This document shows, one piece after another, positions 10,401-18,601 of a stretch of 64,000 bases of DNA (positions are counted from its first letter, which is position 1; each line of letters opens with the position of its first letter). The DNA is taken from NCBI RefSeq assembly GCF_001368815.1, contig NZ_CTEI01000001.1, forward strand, positions 1,426,001-1,490,000, read 5' to 3'. Below the pieces are notes generated by a model. That model searched no databases, was not told where the DNA came from, and worked only from the letters and a program-made list of their open reading frames with translations. Origin of the DNA: Paraliobacillus sp. PM-2. Its GTDB lineage: Bacteria > Bacillota > Bacilli > Bacillales > Amphibacillaceae. The translations under genes and the position numbers were made by a program.

Positions 10401-11278
10401 GTATCAGTCAAAGCAAATATCGTGTTGATTCCGTTTTGATCTGTAGTTCTGAATTTCGCAACAATTGCTCCAGAAGAAAGTCCTTTTATCGTGTCTACGT
10501 CTTGGCTTATATCGGTATAGATAAGTTTACCGTTTGTTCCGTTATCAGCTGGGTAAGTTTGATTCACAGAATGATCGGATAAATTCGCCCAACCGTTTTT
10601 CTCTATTATATCGCTAATTTCTTTAGGTGAACCTTTAGTAATGTCTTTTAACAACTGATCAGAAAGTGGTTCGTCATAGATTTCAGCCATATAAATATCA
10701 CCATCAAATAAATATTCATTGCCTCCTGATCCACGTTCTGTTCGACCTAACTGTGCACTGTTTGGTTTATAAATATTGCTTAAAAACTTAACTGGGGAAT
10801 CTTTTTCTTGAAATACCAAGTCACCATCTAAAAAGAATTTATAACCTTCCTCTTTGTCAGCAACCATTGCAATTGTGTGGACTGCACCTTGTTCAAGGTT
10901 AACACTTTGTGAAAGGTGAGTATTTTCAGGTGATACATTAGGTTGCTGTAATCTGTTCTCGCTACCTATTGCTGTTGGTGATATGTACAAATGAAAATGA
11001 CCATTTGGTACATTACTATTACTTAATGAGAAAAGGGACATAATAGATGATCCCGTATAGCGAAATCTTGTAATAATTGTTCCTTCATCTAATTCCTTTA
11101 ATTCGTCCACATAATCATTTAGATTTGTAAAATAGCCATTACCAATTTTTTCGTTTTCTACTCGAACAATTGGTGCAGGGACATCATTGGTAGTTTCAGC
11201 AAACATTTGCGCTAAAGGGGTTAAATGGAAAACAAAAATAGAAAAAATAGCAACAATTGTTTTTCTCATTTTCTTCAA
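7415..11278 (-). CDS. Wall-anchored tandem SGNH-hydrolase with CBM40-like modules (putative sialate/carbohydrate esterase)
   Basis: Order in the roughly 1287-residue product: signal peptide; two sialidase-N-type lectin domains (CBM40-like) at about 33-216 and 233-406; a first SGNH domain (430-622); a beta linker; a second SGNH domain (767-955); another beta region; two FIVAR repeats (1072-1213); LPETSTS-IYNW, membrane helix, RKK. The second SGNH domain is intact: AGDSITHG (nucleophile Ser), GVSGA, GMND and NSIHPGY (catalytic His). In the first domain the same positions read TGGGMTQG, GLDD and GSTVPNE, so it lacks Ser, Asn and His. The reading frame extends to 11326, but AAAGGAAG lies 7 bases before the TTG at 11278, which gives a clean signal peptide. 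De-O-acetylation of sialic acid or sugars is inferred from the lectin modules and neighbours. Confidence 0.85.
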   Translation of the reverse strand: MKKMRKTIVAIFSIFVFHLTPLAQMFAETTNDVPAPIVRVENEKIGNGYFTNLNDYVDELKELDEGTIITRFRYTGSSIMSLFSLSNSNVPNGHFHLYISPTAIGSENRLQQPNVSPENTHLSQSVNLEQGAVHTIAMVADKEEGYKFFLDGDLVFQEKDSPVKFLSNIYKPNSAQLGRTERGSGGNEYLFDGDIYMAEIYDEPLSDQLLKDITKGSPKEISDIIEKNGWANLSDHSVNQTYPADNGTNGKLIYTDISQDVDTIKGLSSGAIVAKFRTTDQNGINTIFALTDTTKQKYKTHSTLAVKNGKLFFSITKNHSSPFVSDSEVPVGKINDGEWHTVAVVTNQDGTSLYLDGKKQLTKENTIFLDHLNNANHANIGRSIAVNSSNGHDYYQAGDIAYVNFYGIDLNSPPLDIEKIRAMTTNSNNDDDTWFFTGGGMTQGMGLTDGTRNYIGLFEEVVRWEQTGNDNQRQRFMINGGQEDQSVAEVNNNYSNRVAPFKPKVVSVMVGLDDSKSGREEIEAFEENLISLVSKIRDSGAIPIIQLQNAITDKSLIPNLELYLETAREVAENTHTVLVDHYRNWNDKELNEPGYIAAHLKGSTVPNELGHLELSKDLIRELAGITSGFTYNIEGFTHIQAEQVVPKSNTPKVSGIANGTIKLDVASILENVSNVSKVYYEIPLNNKVTITKEFNGSTEEIPNLNREKEYTVYVYAKLNDRNETLKFTPVTIIPTNGAKGIPVNSSQLELDSLAQAIKDKFKSNESIKWLFAGDSITHGALWTFGYDSFPQLFEKRIRTEMGRTSDIVINTGVSGATTTEFLANKQLRLNRYNPDVVFVMFGMNDVTSGMSTMEFHDNMTEIIKDIRTKDAIPVLMTPNPAFSGGARQNNLPSYISEVRNVAKEKDVLVIDHYKMWEDKMDQKEYIGGPSGTWMGNSIHPGYIGHLKMAQNIFSSLGIYDSSSHLSMMDYVVPGSEVKISHTASISSIESTSVTVDINQTMNIADIDLNSLDIQLILENGITYNAKAKSSDSEIMFDGLAPDSNITVKVIGHGQKENKVVKYQKNTFKLPKKEVVKKLEELIEEAKSYNNANSFYTEESYEALQQTIMDAKKMVESVKTDAEVTAMTQSLQQALEGLKEQMPEPEVDKKELQALIQKAKGYSNEKHNYTADTYNALQSAIEKAEESLDTVETQEEVTAMINSLQQAIDGLKEKEQESSNKKPNNKQPTNSNSSNDTDDSKAQDKGDKPVEDSENELPETSTSIYNWLMIGLLLVSIGTFMTIRKKIE

Positions 11279-11379
11279 AGCTAAACTTCCTTTCATATGA
11301 TTTATTCTTACAGAGTAAAATTCCAACTGAGCTGTTACTCACCCAAATAAAATTGAGGCTTATTAATAAATTTAAAAAT

Positions 11380-11421
11380 AAAACAGCAAGAAATCAATTT
11401 CTATTAATTTCTTGCTGTTTT
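11380..11421 (-). terminator. Terminator of the GH51-like/GH16 gene
   Basis: AAAACAGCAAGAAAT pairs perfectly with ATTTCTTGCTGTTTT (15 bp) around a 12-base loop, 13 bp beyond the minus-strand stop at 11435. It separates this gene from the SGNH gene. Confidence 0.88.
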
Positions 11422-11434
11422 TTAGTCAAACGTT

Positions 11435-14400
11435 TTATTTAAGCCTTTTTCTCATTGTTAGGAATGTTCCTATGCTAGTTAATAAGAAACCAATTATCAA
11501 CCAGTTATAAATAGATGTAGCTGTTTCTGGTAATTCTTTTTCACTATCTTCAGCTGGTTTGTCACTTTCACCTGACGTTTCAGAATCATCCGTGTCAATT
11601 TTATCCAAATCATTTATTGCATATGTCAATTCTGCTAACGCATTTTCAACGGCTTCTTCGGTTGCCTTTGGATTGTCTAGTACAGTTAGCGCTGTTTTTA
11701 TCGCATCCTCTAGTTTTTTCACAGAAGTTTCTGTTTTTCCGGTTGTATCAACAGCCATAGCTTCTGTTAATTTCGCCTCGAGTGCTGACTTATCTATCTC
11801 TGGTGCTTTATCCTCTAGCCCTTCTATCGCAGTTTCTAATGCGGTTACTTCTGCATCTACTGCCGCTTGTGTTGCTTCCGCATCATCCATTACTGCTTGA
11901 GCGGATGTGATTGCAGCTGCTAGTGCTTGGGCGGATACTTCCGTCTTTCCGGTTGTATCTACAGCCTCGGCTTCTACTAACTTCGCTTCTAGATCTGATT
12001 TGTCTATCTCTGGTGCTTTATCCTCTAGCCCCGCTATCGCAGTTTCTAATGCGGTTACTTCTGCATCTACTGCCGCTTGTGTTGCTTCAACATCATCCAT
12101 TACTGCTTGAGCGGATGTGATTGCAGCTGCTAGTGCTTGGGCGGATACTTCCGTCTTTCCGGCTGTATCTACTGCCTCGGCTTCTGCTAACTTCGCTTCT
12201 AGATCTGATTTGTCTATCTCTGGTGCTTTATCCTCTAGCCCCGCTATCGCAGTTTCTAATGCGGTTACTTCTGCATCTACTGCCGCTTGTGTTGCTTCAA
12301 CATCATCTAGTACTGCTTGAGCGGATGTAATTGCATCTGTTAGTGCTTGCACAGATGCTTCCGTCTTTCCGGCTGTATCTACTGCCTCGGCTTCTGCTAA
12401 CTTCGCTTGCAACTGAGATTTGTTAACTTTAGAATCTTCATCTTCTAAATCAGCTATTGCTGCCTCTAATGCTGCTACTTGGGCATCTACTTCTTCTTGT
12501 GTTGCTTCAGCATCATCCAGCACAGCCTGCGCAGATACGATTGCATCTTCTAATACCTTTACAGACGCCTCTGTTTTACCTGTTGTATCTACTGCTTTCG
12601 CTCCTGTTAATTTTACTTCTAATTCAGACTTATCAACAGATGGTTGCTTATCCGCCAAACCATCGATCGCCGCTTCTAGTGCTGACACTTCTGCATCTAC
12701 TTCTTCTTGTGTTGCTTCGACGTCATCTATCACAGCTTGTGCAGATGCAATTGCATCTGTCAATGCCTGAACAGATTCTTCTGTCTTCCCTGTTGTATCT
12801 ACTGACTCAGCTTCTGCTAGCTTTGTTTCAAGTTCAGATTTATCAACACCTTCTTTATATAAATTGAATTCTGAACCTGAACCGAGTTCCTGGTTTGTAT
12901 CCGATCCAGCAGTAATAATTCTAAATTTAATATAAGATGCTTCAATAGGCTCATCAAAAGCTACATATTTCACTGTATTATCATAATCACTTCCATCGTT
13001 CCAGTCCATTTCACCTCTCATGACTCTTGTAGCATCTTCAGCATTGGTTCCAGCATAAATCTCAAAAACATTTACTCTACCATTATATTGATTCGTACCA
13101 TTGTAGTTTTTATCCTGTCTAGGTAAATAAGAGAAGCTATCAATGGTTTGAACGTCACCTAATTCAATTTCTACATCGTATGGCCACTTCATTGGTGTTG
13201 CACCCGTCCAATCAGAGTGCCAATGTGTTGATTTATCACCGTCAAACATTTTAGCAATTGGTGCGTTCGAATAATTACTGCTTGCAGAATAGCTCCAGTT
13301 TGATCTATCATACACCTCTACATGATCAGGTACTGTCGTGCCGACAAGTGGTGTGTATTCCTCAAAGACGGCATAAAAGACTGTATCTTCTGTTACTGGT
13401 GTATTAAAGTAATATGGATAGCCATTTGGTTCTTTGCTCCAATGCTTAAACATAAATCCATCTTTTTCAGGCTCAGTTTCAGGTTTTGATGCCTTATCTC
13501 CAAGTTCTATCTCCTGAGCTGGGACCTCACCAGTTCCACCTTGCAGATCAAATGTAACCTTAATAGTCTCAGGTTCCTTCAACCCTTCAAAAGCAGCTAC
13601 TAAATTAGTACGTGCCTCCATGTACGTCGCTTCACTTCCATTACCATGAAGTAATTCCTGTGCTGCATGAAGAGTCGATTCGAATTGGCTAACACTTGAA
13701 TCTGTAAAGCTAGATGTATCTGTTTCCTCCAATTCAGAGACCTTTGTCTCCAAAGCTTGAAATGCATGATATTCCGATTCATCTACATATTGTATGACTG
13801 GAATAAAGTTGTTCACCGCATTATCACTCTTTGCTATTTCAAATCTTACCATTTCATCCTTTGTAACAGGGATATACGTTCGCTTTGTTGAAATGTCGTC
13901 TGTTTTACTGTTTAAAGTTTCTGATCGTAAAATTTCTGTTGTAGAAGTCATATCTCCAGTTGATACATTAAAATCTACTTCTACCGCTTTATTGGTATTG
14001 ACTTCATTTTTCAAGCCCGCCTTCACATACCCTGCATAAGGAGATCTAAATCCAATTGCAGCAGCCTCATAAGTTGAATCAGGAGCAAAGTTTGCACTTA
14101 ATCCATCTTTTGAAACGTACGCCCAATCATTTCCATCTCCTCTTGTTCCTGATTCAGCGGAGATCCACATGTTTGTATTAGAGTCATAGTTCTCAATATT
14201 TTCCCAAGATCCAGCCTGTTTTCTTTGTCCATACCATACCGCACCTTGTTTATTATTTGCATATGGTTCATCTGAAGCGTAGTCATAATCTGGCTTTACA
14301 TCTTGATATACACGAACATAATCAACCTTCATAGACGTTCGCTCTCCCCAGCGTGTTGTTTGATCAACATCCTTTGACCAACCTCCAGTCGCTAGGTTTA

Positions 14401-17400
14401 ACTTCAAGAAGAAATTCTTATCAAAAGGTGTAGGAAAGTCTCTTTCTGTGATATTTGTGTACGTTCCATCAACCTTATCTCCTACCCAGTTTCGCCAATC
14501 GTTGAATGCTTTAACTAATACATCATCAACGAAAAACTTAATCACACCAGGTTCCCATTCCATAGAATACACATGGTAATCATCAAAATAAGTTCCACGA
14601 TCCATCGTTAGCGTTCCATGACTGTTAAAGTAATTATCCGTTCGATAGATTCCTGAATGGATCGTTGACCATATTTTATTCGGTTCTTGAGATACTAACT
14701 CCATAATATCTATTTCACCTGCCATTGGCCATCCATAGTCAGGGTTTGCTGGCATCATCCAAATTGCTGGCCACATACCGGCATCCGTTGGAATTTTCGC
14801 ACGGACATCCACTCTACCATATCTAAAATCAAAATTACCACGTGTCTCAACAGCACCCGATGTTGTACTGTAATCCTCTGTTCCTTCATACTCTTTAGCT
14901 TGAATAACAAGGTTTCCATCTTCCACCCAAATATTCTCGTCTTTTCCAATCACATTAGCATAGTGATGCGTTCCATTCTCTGGCATATTTGTAGTTGACC
15001 ATTTTCCGTCGTCAAGGGTATTTGATTGGAATTCATCGTTAAATAGTAGCTCCATACCTTCGTATTGCTTTACTTGTTCTGTATCACTTTTAATCGGATT
15101 ATCTACATGCAACTTAGCATCAGCCCAGTCTCCGTGATCAGACCCTATTCCATTACCACCGTCATTTACAACTAATTTAAGTGTCTCTGCACCAGCAATA
15201 TTAACCATTGCAAACTCCATCGGTGTTGTCGGTCTCATCACTTTACTCGAATATTTAAGCTGATCATCTACAAAGATTTTAAATTGGATCGAAGTAGTAT
15301 TTGACATCTCTCTATCTGCTCCAACCCAAGTAGAGAAATAATTATGATTTTGTCCAGAAATATCATAAACAATTTCAGAATGGGCGTGTGTTCCAATTCC
15401 TTTTTCAAATTCAACAATCTCACCTTTGTTGTTGGTTAGTCTAATTCGATTACCATCTGTTGAAGCATCTTTTTGCGGTGCTTGCCCCCATCCAATCGTG
15501 GCACTATTCCAGTCTAAATCAGACAAATAGGTTGGTTTATAATTTAGTGCATCCATTACGGTTTGGAGTGATTGCGTTTGATCATCAACCTCCTCTTGTG
15601 TTGCTAATTGATTCGCATTAACTTCCTTTGCATTTGTTATCGCCTCATTTAATGCAACTAAACTAGGATCTGTTAATGTACTAGCTTGTAAATTTTCAGC
15701 CTCTGAGATCTTAGCATCGAGGGCTGATTTATCCGTATCTGGGATTTCAGTTAATTCAAATACTTTAATGGAATGTGGTTCAATTGTTGTATTGACTACA
15801 TTTCCATCCGATCTTAAATCTGCTAATTTTTCTACTTGAACCCGATCACGATTCTCAACTGTATTAACCGAGAGAGGACTACCGCTTTCAAGCGCATACA
15901 CCTCCGCACGATACGCTCCGTCAGGCAGATTCAAATTCAGCCCTTTCGCATGATTACGATCTGTATTGATAACAAGTGTATAAATTTTTCCATCATCATC
16001 TTTAGTTGTTAGTGCTTTAATAGCGTCCACATCAGAGAAATCTGCAATTTTTGTATTGTTAGATATCGTATTTTCTATCCTCATGTTACCTGTGTGATTA
16101 TTTAAAAGCTCATACAGTCTGGCACTTGGAGTAGATACATATTCATATGTTCCATCCGCTTGTTTAAAGGCTTGAATGACCGCTTGCTTTCCAGGTCCAA
16201 GCGAATCTCCTGCTGGATAATCAATTAATGCATGTTTATTTGTGTAATCAACTCCCACATCCATAAAGTCAATAATGGAGTTAGCGATATAGATAGCATG
16301 CATTTGCGAGCTAATAAAATCTTCACTATAATTGTAAATTCCGAATTCAGAAAGTGCTGCATTCAACGCTTTACCAGATGCATCTCTCATATAGTCTACT
16401 AGATGCTTCACTTCTCCGAGTGCTTTATTTTTTCCCACTTTCATGATTTTTTCATAAAAATAAGAATCACTTGCATTTACACTATTCCCTGAATAAGGGT
16501 GAATAGCCATTCCATCGTATGGGTATTTCGCTCCCATTAAATCTAAGAATGCTGTACTCTCATACCCAGCATAAATTTGAATACTTGGATCGACTGCTTT
16601 CATTTGTTGATAGACCTCGTTAAAACCATCCTGAATGGTCTTATACTTAGCCAACAATTCAGCTTCATCCGCTGGTATGTTTCCATTTTCGCCATCACCA
16701 AATGTTATCTTGCCAGTTTCATAATCAATTTGATAAACATCTTCAGATCCTGCAGAGCTTAAATCATCCACACGATCCCATGACTCACCATCTACTAAAA
16801 TTGTCTCTGAACCTTTGACAACAGGAGTGTAACGAATATATTTAACCTGATTGGAGGTTCCATCTGAAAACCTTTCTGATCGTCTCCAATCCTCCCTATC
16901 TACTAATTCTTGAGCTAGTCGATAGCTATTTATACTATTCACCGAATCTCTAGTGAAATCCATCTCTCCACCAAATACATAAGCATCTAACTTGCTACCA
17001 TACGGATTTCCGCTCATCCAATAATCTTGAATCCAGAGTTGCATTTCATTTCCTATTTCAAATTGATTTACTCCATACGGCTCATAATGACCGTTTTCAG
17101 CTCTTACTTTAGCCCAATCCTTTCCACCGTTTGGATTTTCTCCAACCTCGGCATTTAAATACTCAACAAGGTCTGCAGCATCTTGAGCTGATCCATTACC
17201 TAAGCCATACACGTAAACCATTTCACTATTATTCGCTTCAAGCCATCTTGCAGCTTCATCTACTCCAAAGTTAGGCGAAATTGGTTCGTTAGCTCCAACA
17301 TATGGTAATCCGTGTATTGTTTTTAGCCTATCCTCTTTAGGTCCAATCGAATTTTTCCATTCAAATAAATTGGATACTGTACCACCTGGGTACCGAACCG

Positions 17401-18283
17401 AACCAAAATTTGCTTTGTCAAATTCTTTTTCAAAATCCGCAAATATTTTTTCATTCTCAGAATCCCAGGAACTATAACCATCATTTGCATATCTGTGATT
17501 AATTCCAAACATTTTGTTTGGAATTACACCTAATTCATTTTCAGGCTGGATGGAAATAGTAGTTGTATCCTTAGGAGGACTTGGTTCATTTACAATACTA
17601 TCTTTTTCTGATTGATAGTTGCTTTGTATTTCTTCAGAAGTTACTGGATTAGTTGATATATGTAACTGATCCAGCAATCCATCATATTTATTGACAGTGG
17701 AATCATTTAAATTTTTATGCGCACCAACCCTCAATGTAAAGTCTCCTGTACTTACATTGTTTGATTCTAATGGTTGTTCATCTGCCTTTTCGCCATTAAT
17801 AAAAAGTTTGATTGTTGAATTCGCTCTATCAATTGTTACTGCTGCATTAACCCATTCACCTAAAGGAATATAATAATCAAACAAAATATCTTTACCATCA
17901 ATAAATGTTCCAAACTGCCCTCCTCTGTGGAAAAGCACAGTTCTCCCTTTGTTTGATCCATCATCTAAAAACTGATAGATAATATTCGACATTGATACAC
18001 TAGCATCAATATTTAACCAAAATTGCAATGTCAATGTGTCTGTTACGTTTACCTTACTTGTTGAATCTAAATAATTTGAATCTGCAGCATCAAATGATAT
18101 TCCTTCTCCCCAAGGTGTCTCTGTTTTGTAAGCGGTTCCAAAAAAATCAACATCATCCGACAGTGTTGTTACTGTTTCTTCAGCAAACACTGTACCAACT
18201 GGGGGGAACATCGAAAACAATAAATTAAAGGCTAAAAGAATTATTGCAAATTGCTTTAATCTATTATTCTTCGCTTTTTTCAC
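11435..18283 (-). CDS. Giant wall-anchored bifunctional glycosidase: GH51-like plus GH16
   Basis: The product has 2282 residues in this order: signal peptide; LamG-like domain (about 40-235); a clan-A glycosidase (245-845) with GH51-type signatures SVRYPGG near 296, WKNSIGP, acid/base Glu in FEIGNEM near 411 and a candidate nucleophile in LSEFG near 646; FIVAR; NPCBM/CBM51-type domain (918-1065) ending DHGDWAD; GH16 (1076-1324) with the intact active site GEIDIMEL; a beta domain; FIVAR; an InlB B-repeat type domain (1574-1643); CBM32 (1644-1810); six 70-residue FIVAR repeats (1811-2228); LPETATS-IYNW, helix, RKR. The start is GTG with GGAGGTG upstream. GH16 enzymes include endo-beta-galactosidases and mucin O-glycanases, so endo-cleavage of lactosamine chains is plausible. 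The substrate of the GH51-like domain is unknown; it could be an arabinofuranosidase relative with new specificity. Confidence 0.85.
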   Translation of the reverse strand: MKKAKNNRLKQFAIILLAFNLLFSMFPPVGTVFAEETVTTLSDDVDFFGTAYKTETPWGEGISFDAADSNYLDSTSKVNVTDTLTLQFWLNIDASVSMSNIIYQFLDDGSNKGRTVLFHRGGQFGTFIDGKDILFDYYIPLGEWVNAAVTIDRANSTIKLFINGEKADEQPLESNNVSTGDFTLRVGAHKNLNDSTVNKYDGLLDQLHISTNPVTSEEIQSNYQSEKDSIVNEPSPPKDTTTISIQPENELGVIPNKMFGINHRYANDGYSSWDSENEKIFADFEKEFDKANFGSVRYPGGTVSNLFEWKNSIGPKEDRLKTIHGLPYVGANEPISPNFGVDEAARWLEANNSEMVYVYGLGNGSAQDAADLVEYLNAEVGENPNGGKDWAKVRAENGHYEPYGVNQFEIGNEMQLWIQDYWMSGNPYGSKLDAYVFGGEMDFTRDSVNSINSYRLAQELVDREDWRRSERFSDGTSNQVKYIRYTPVVKGSETILVDGESWDRVDDLSSAGSEDVYQIDYETGKITFGDGENGNIPADEAELLAKYKTIQDGFNEVYQQMKAVDPSIQIYAGYESTAFLDLMGAKYPYDGMAIHPYSGNSVNASDSYFYEKIMKVGKNKALGEVKHLVDYMRDASGKALNAALSEFGIYNYSEDFISSQMHAIYIANSIIDFMDVGVDYTNKHALIDYPAGDSLGPGKQAVIQAFKQADGTYEYVSTPSARLYELLNNHTGNMRIENTISNNTKIADFSDVDAIKALTTKDDDGKIYTLVINTDRNHAKGLNLNLPDGAYRAEVYALESGSPLSVNTVENRDRVQVEKLADLRSDGNVVNTTIEPHSIKVFELTEIPDTDKSALDAKISEAENLQASTLTDPSLVALNEAITNAKEVNANQLATQEEVDDQTQSLQTVMDALNYKPTYLSDLDWNSATIGWGQAPQKDASTDGNRIRLTNNKGEIVEFEKGIGTHAHSEIVYDISGQNHNYFSTWVGADREMSNTTSIQFKIFVDDQLKYSSKVMRPTTPMEFAMVNIAGAETLKLVVNDGGNGIGSDHGDWADAKLHVDNPIKSDTEQVKQYEGMELLFNDEFQSNTLDDGKWSTTNMPENGTHHYANVIGKDENIWVEDGNLVIQAKEYEGTEDYSTTSGAVETRGNFDFRYGRVDVRAKIPTDAGMWPAIWMMPANPDYGWPMAGEIDIMELVSQEPNKIWSTIHSGIYRTDNYFNSHGTLTMDRGTYFDDYHVYSMEWEPGVIKFFVDDVLVKAFNDWRNWVGDKVDGTYTNITERDFPTPFDKNFFLKLNLATGGWSKDVDQTTRWGERTSMKVDYVRVYQDVKPDYDYASDEPYANNKQGAVWYGQRKQAGSWENIENYDSNTNMWISAESGTRGDGNDWAYVSKDGLSANFAPDSTYEAAAIGFRSPYAGYVKAGLKNEVNTNKAVEVDFNVSTGDMTSTTEILRSETLNSKTDDISTKRTYIPVTKDEMVRFEIAKSDNAVNNFIPVIQYVDESEYHAFQALETKVSELEETDTSSFTDSSVSQFESTLHAAQELLHGNGSEATYMEARTNLVAAFEGLKEPETIKVTFDLQGGTGEVPAQEIELGDKASKPETEPEKDGFMFKHWSKEPNGYPYYFNTPVTEDTVFYAVFEEYTPLVGTTVPDHVEVYDRSNWSYSASSNYSNAPIAKMFDGDKSTHWHSDWTGATPMKWPYDVEIELGDVQTIDSFSYLPRQDKNYNGTNQYNGRVNVFEIYAGTNAEDATRVMRGEMDWNDGSDYDNTVKYVAFDEPIEASYIKFRIITAGSDTNQELGSGSEFNLYKEGVDKSELETKLAEAESVDTTGKTEESVQALTDAIASAQAVIDDVEATQEEVDAEVSALEAAIDGLADKQPSVDKSELEVKLTGAKAVDTTGKTEASVKVLEDAIVSAQAVLDDAEATQEEVDAQVAALEAAIADLEDEDSKVNKSQLQAKLAEAEAVDTAGKTEASVQALTDAITSAQAVLDDVEATQAAVDAEVTALETAIAGLEDKAPEIDKSDLEAKLAEAEAVDTAGKTEVSAQALAAAITSAQAVMDDVEATQAAVDAEVTALETAIAGLEDKAPEIDKSDLEAKLVEAEAVDTTGKTEVSAQALAAAITSAQAVMDDAEATQAAVDAEVTALETAIEGLEDKAPEIDKSALEAKLTEAMAVDTTGKTETSVKKLEDAIKTALTVLDNPKATEEAVENALAELTYAINDLDKIDTDDSETSGESDKPAEDSEKELPETATSIYNWLIIGFLLTSIGTFLTMRKRLK
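11600..12850 (-). repeat. Six tandem 210-bp repeats encoding FIVAR modules
   Basis: Six successive 70-codon units start VDKS/VNKS/IDKS and carry VDT(T/A)GKTE and EATQ. Units 3-5 (roughly 11800-12430) are almost identical at DNA level; the stretch beginning GGTGCTTTATCCTCTAGCCC recurs at exact 210-bp steps. The outer units are more diverged. This looks like recent unequal crossing-over in a spacer that lifts the enzyme out of the wall. Confidence 0.9.
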
Positions 18284-18601
18284 TATCTTTCACCTCCAAA
18301 GATATTAATTTCCAGTTTTTTTAGGGATAAATTTAAACACTCCTCCTTCTGTAACCATTAAGTTACTTCATCCCAAAAACTAAAATTATAGGATGTATAT
18401 TCTGAAGATGTTAAAAATAACCTTGTTCACATTCATTATAAATGATGACCATTAATTTACAAGGGTGGTAATCTGTAGGATTTCAGAGAAAAATGTCGAG
18501 ATTTTATTTATAATGAAGCTGGGGACAAATACTATCATAATTATTGCCCCAGCTAGCAAACTAATTTTTTATCCTTAACCCTTGTGTTCTGAAGAATATT
18601 A
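18284..18601. other. 318-bp leader/terminator spacer
   Basis: It holds the ribosome site of the GH51-like/GH16 gene, a second GGAGGAG-type sequence on the minus strand at 18340-18350 that does not serve the main start, and the terminator of the next gene at 18518-18555. No longer reading frame was recognised. The GTG overlapping the upstream ribosome site could open an 11-codon leader ending just before the real ribosome site. Confidence 0.6.
18518..18555 (-). terminator. Terminator of the GH123-like gene
   Basis: AGCTGGGG pairs with CCCCAGCT around an A/T-rich loop, about 47 bp past the stop at 18602. On the minus strand it is followed by TTCATT, so the T-run is imperfect. Confidence 0.6.

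Noticed and set aside
11559-12770. Several plus-strand frames rich in Ala/Ser opposite the FIVAR repeats
   Set aside because: They repeat at the same 210-bp step as the coding repeats, lack ribosome sites, and are mirror images of a clearly coding minus-strand region.
13600-14950. Minus-strand frames overlapping the GH16 gene in other frames (60-64 codons)
   Set aside because: Shadow frames inside a strongly supported coding region.
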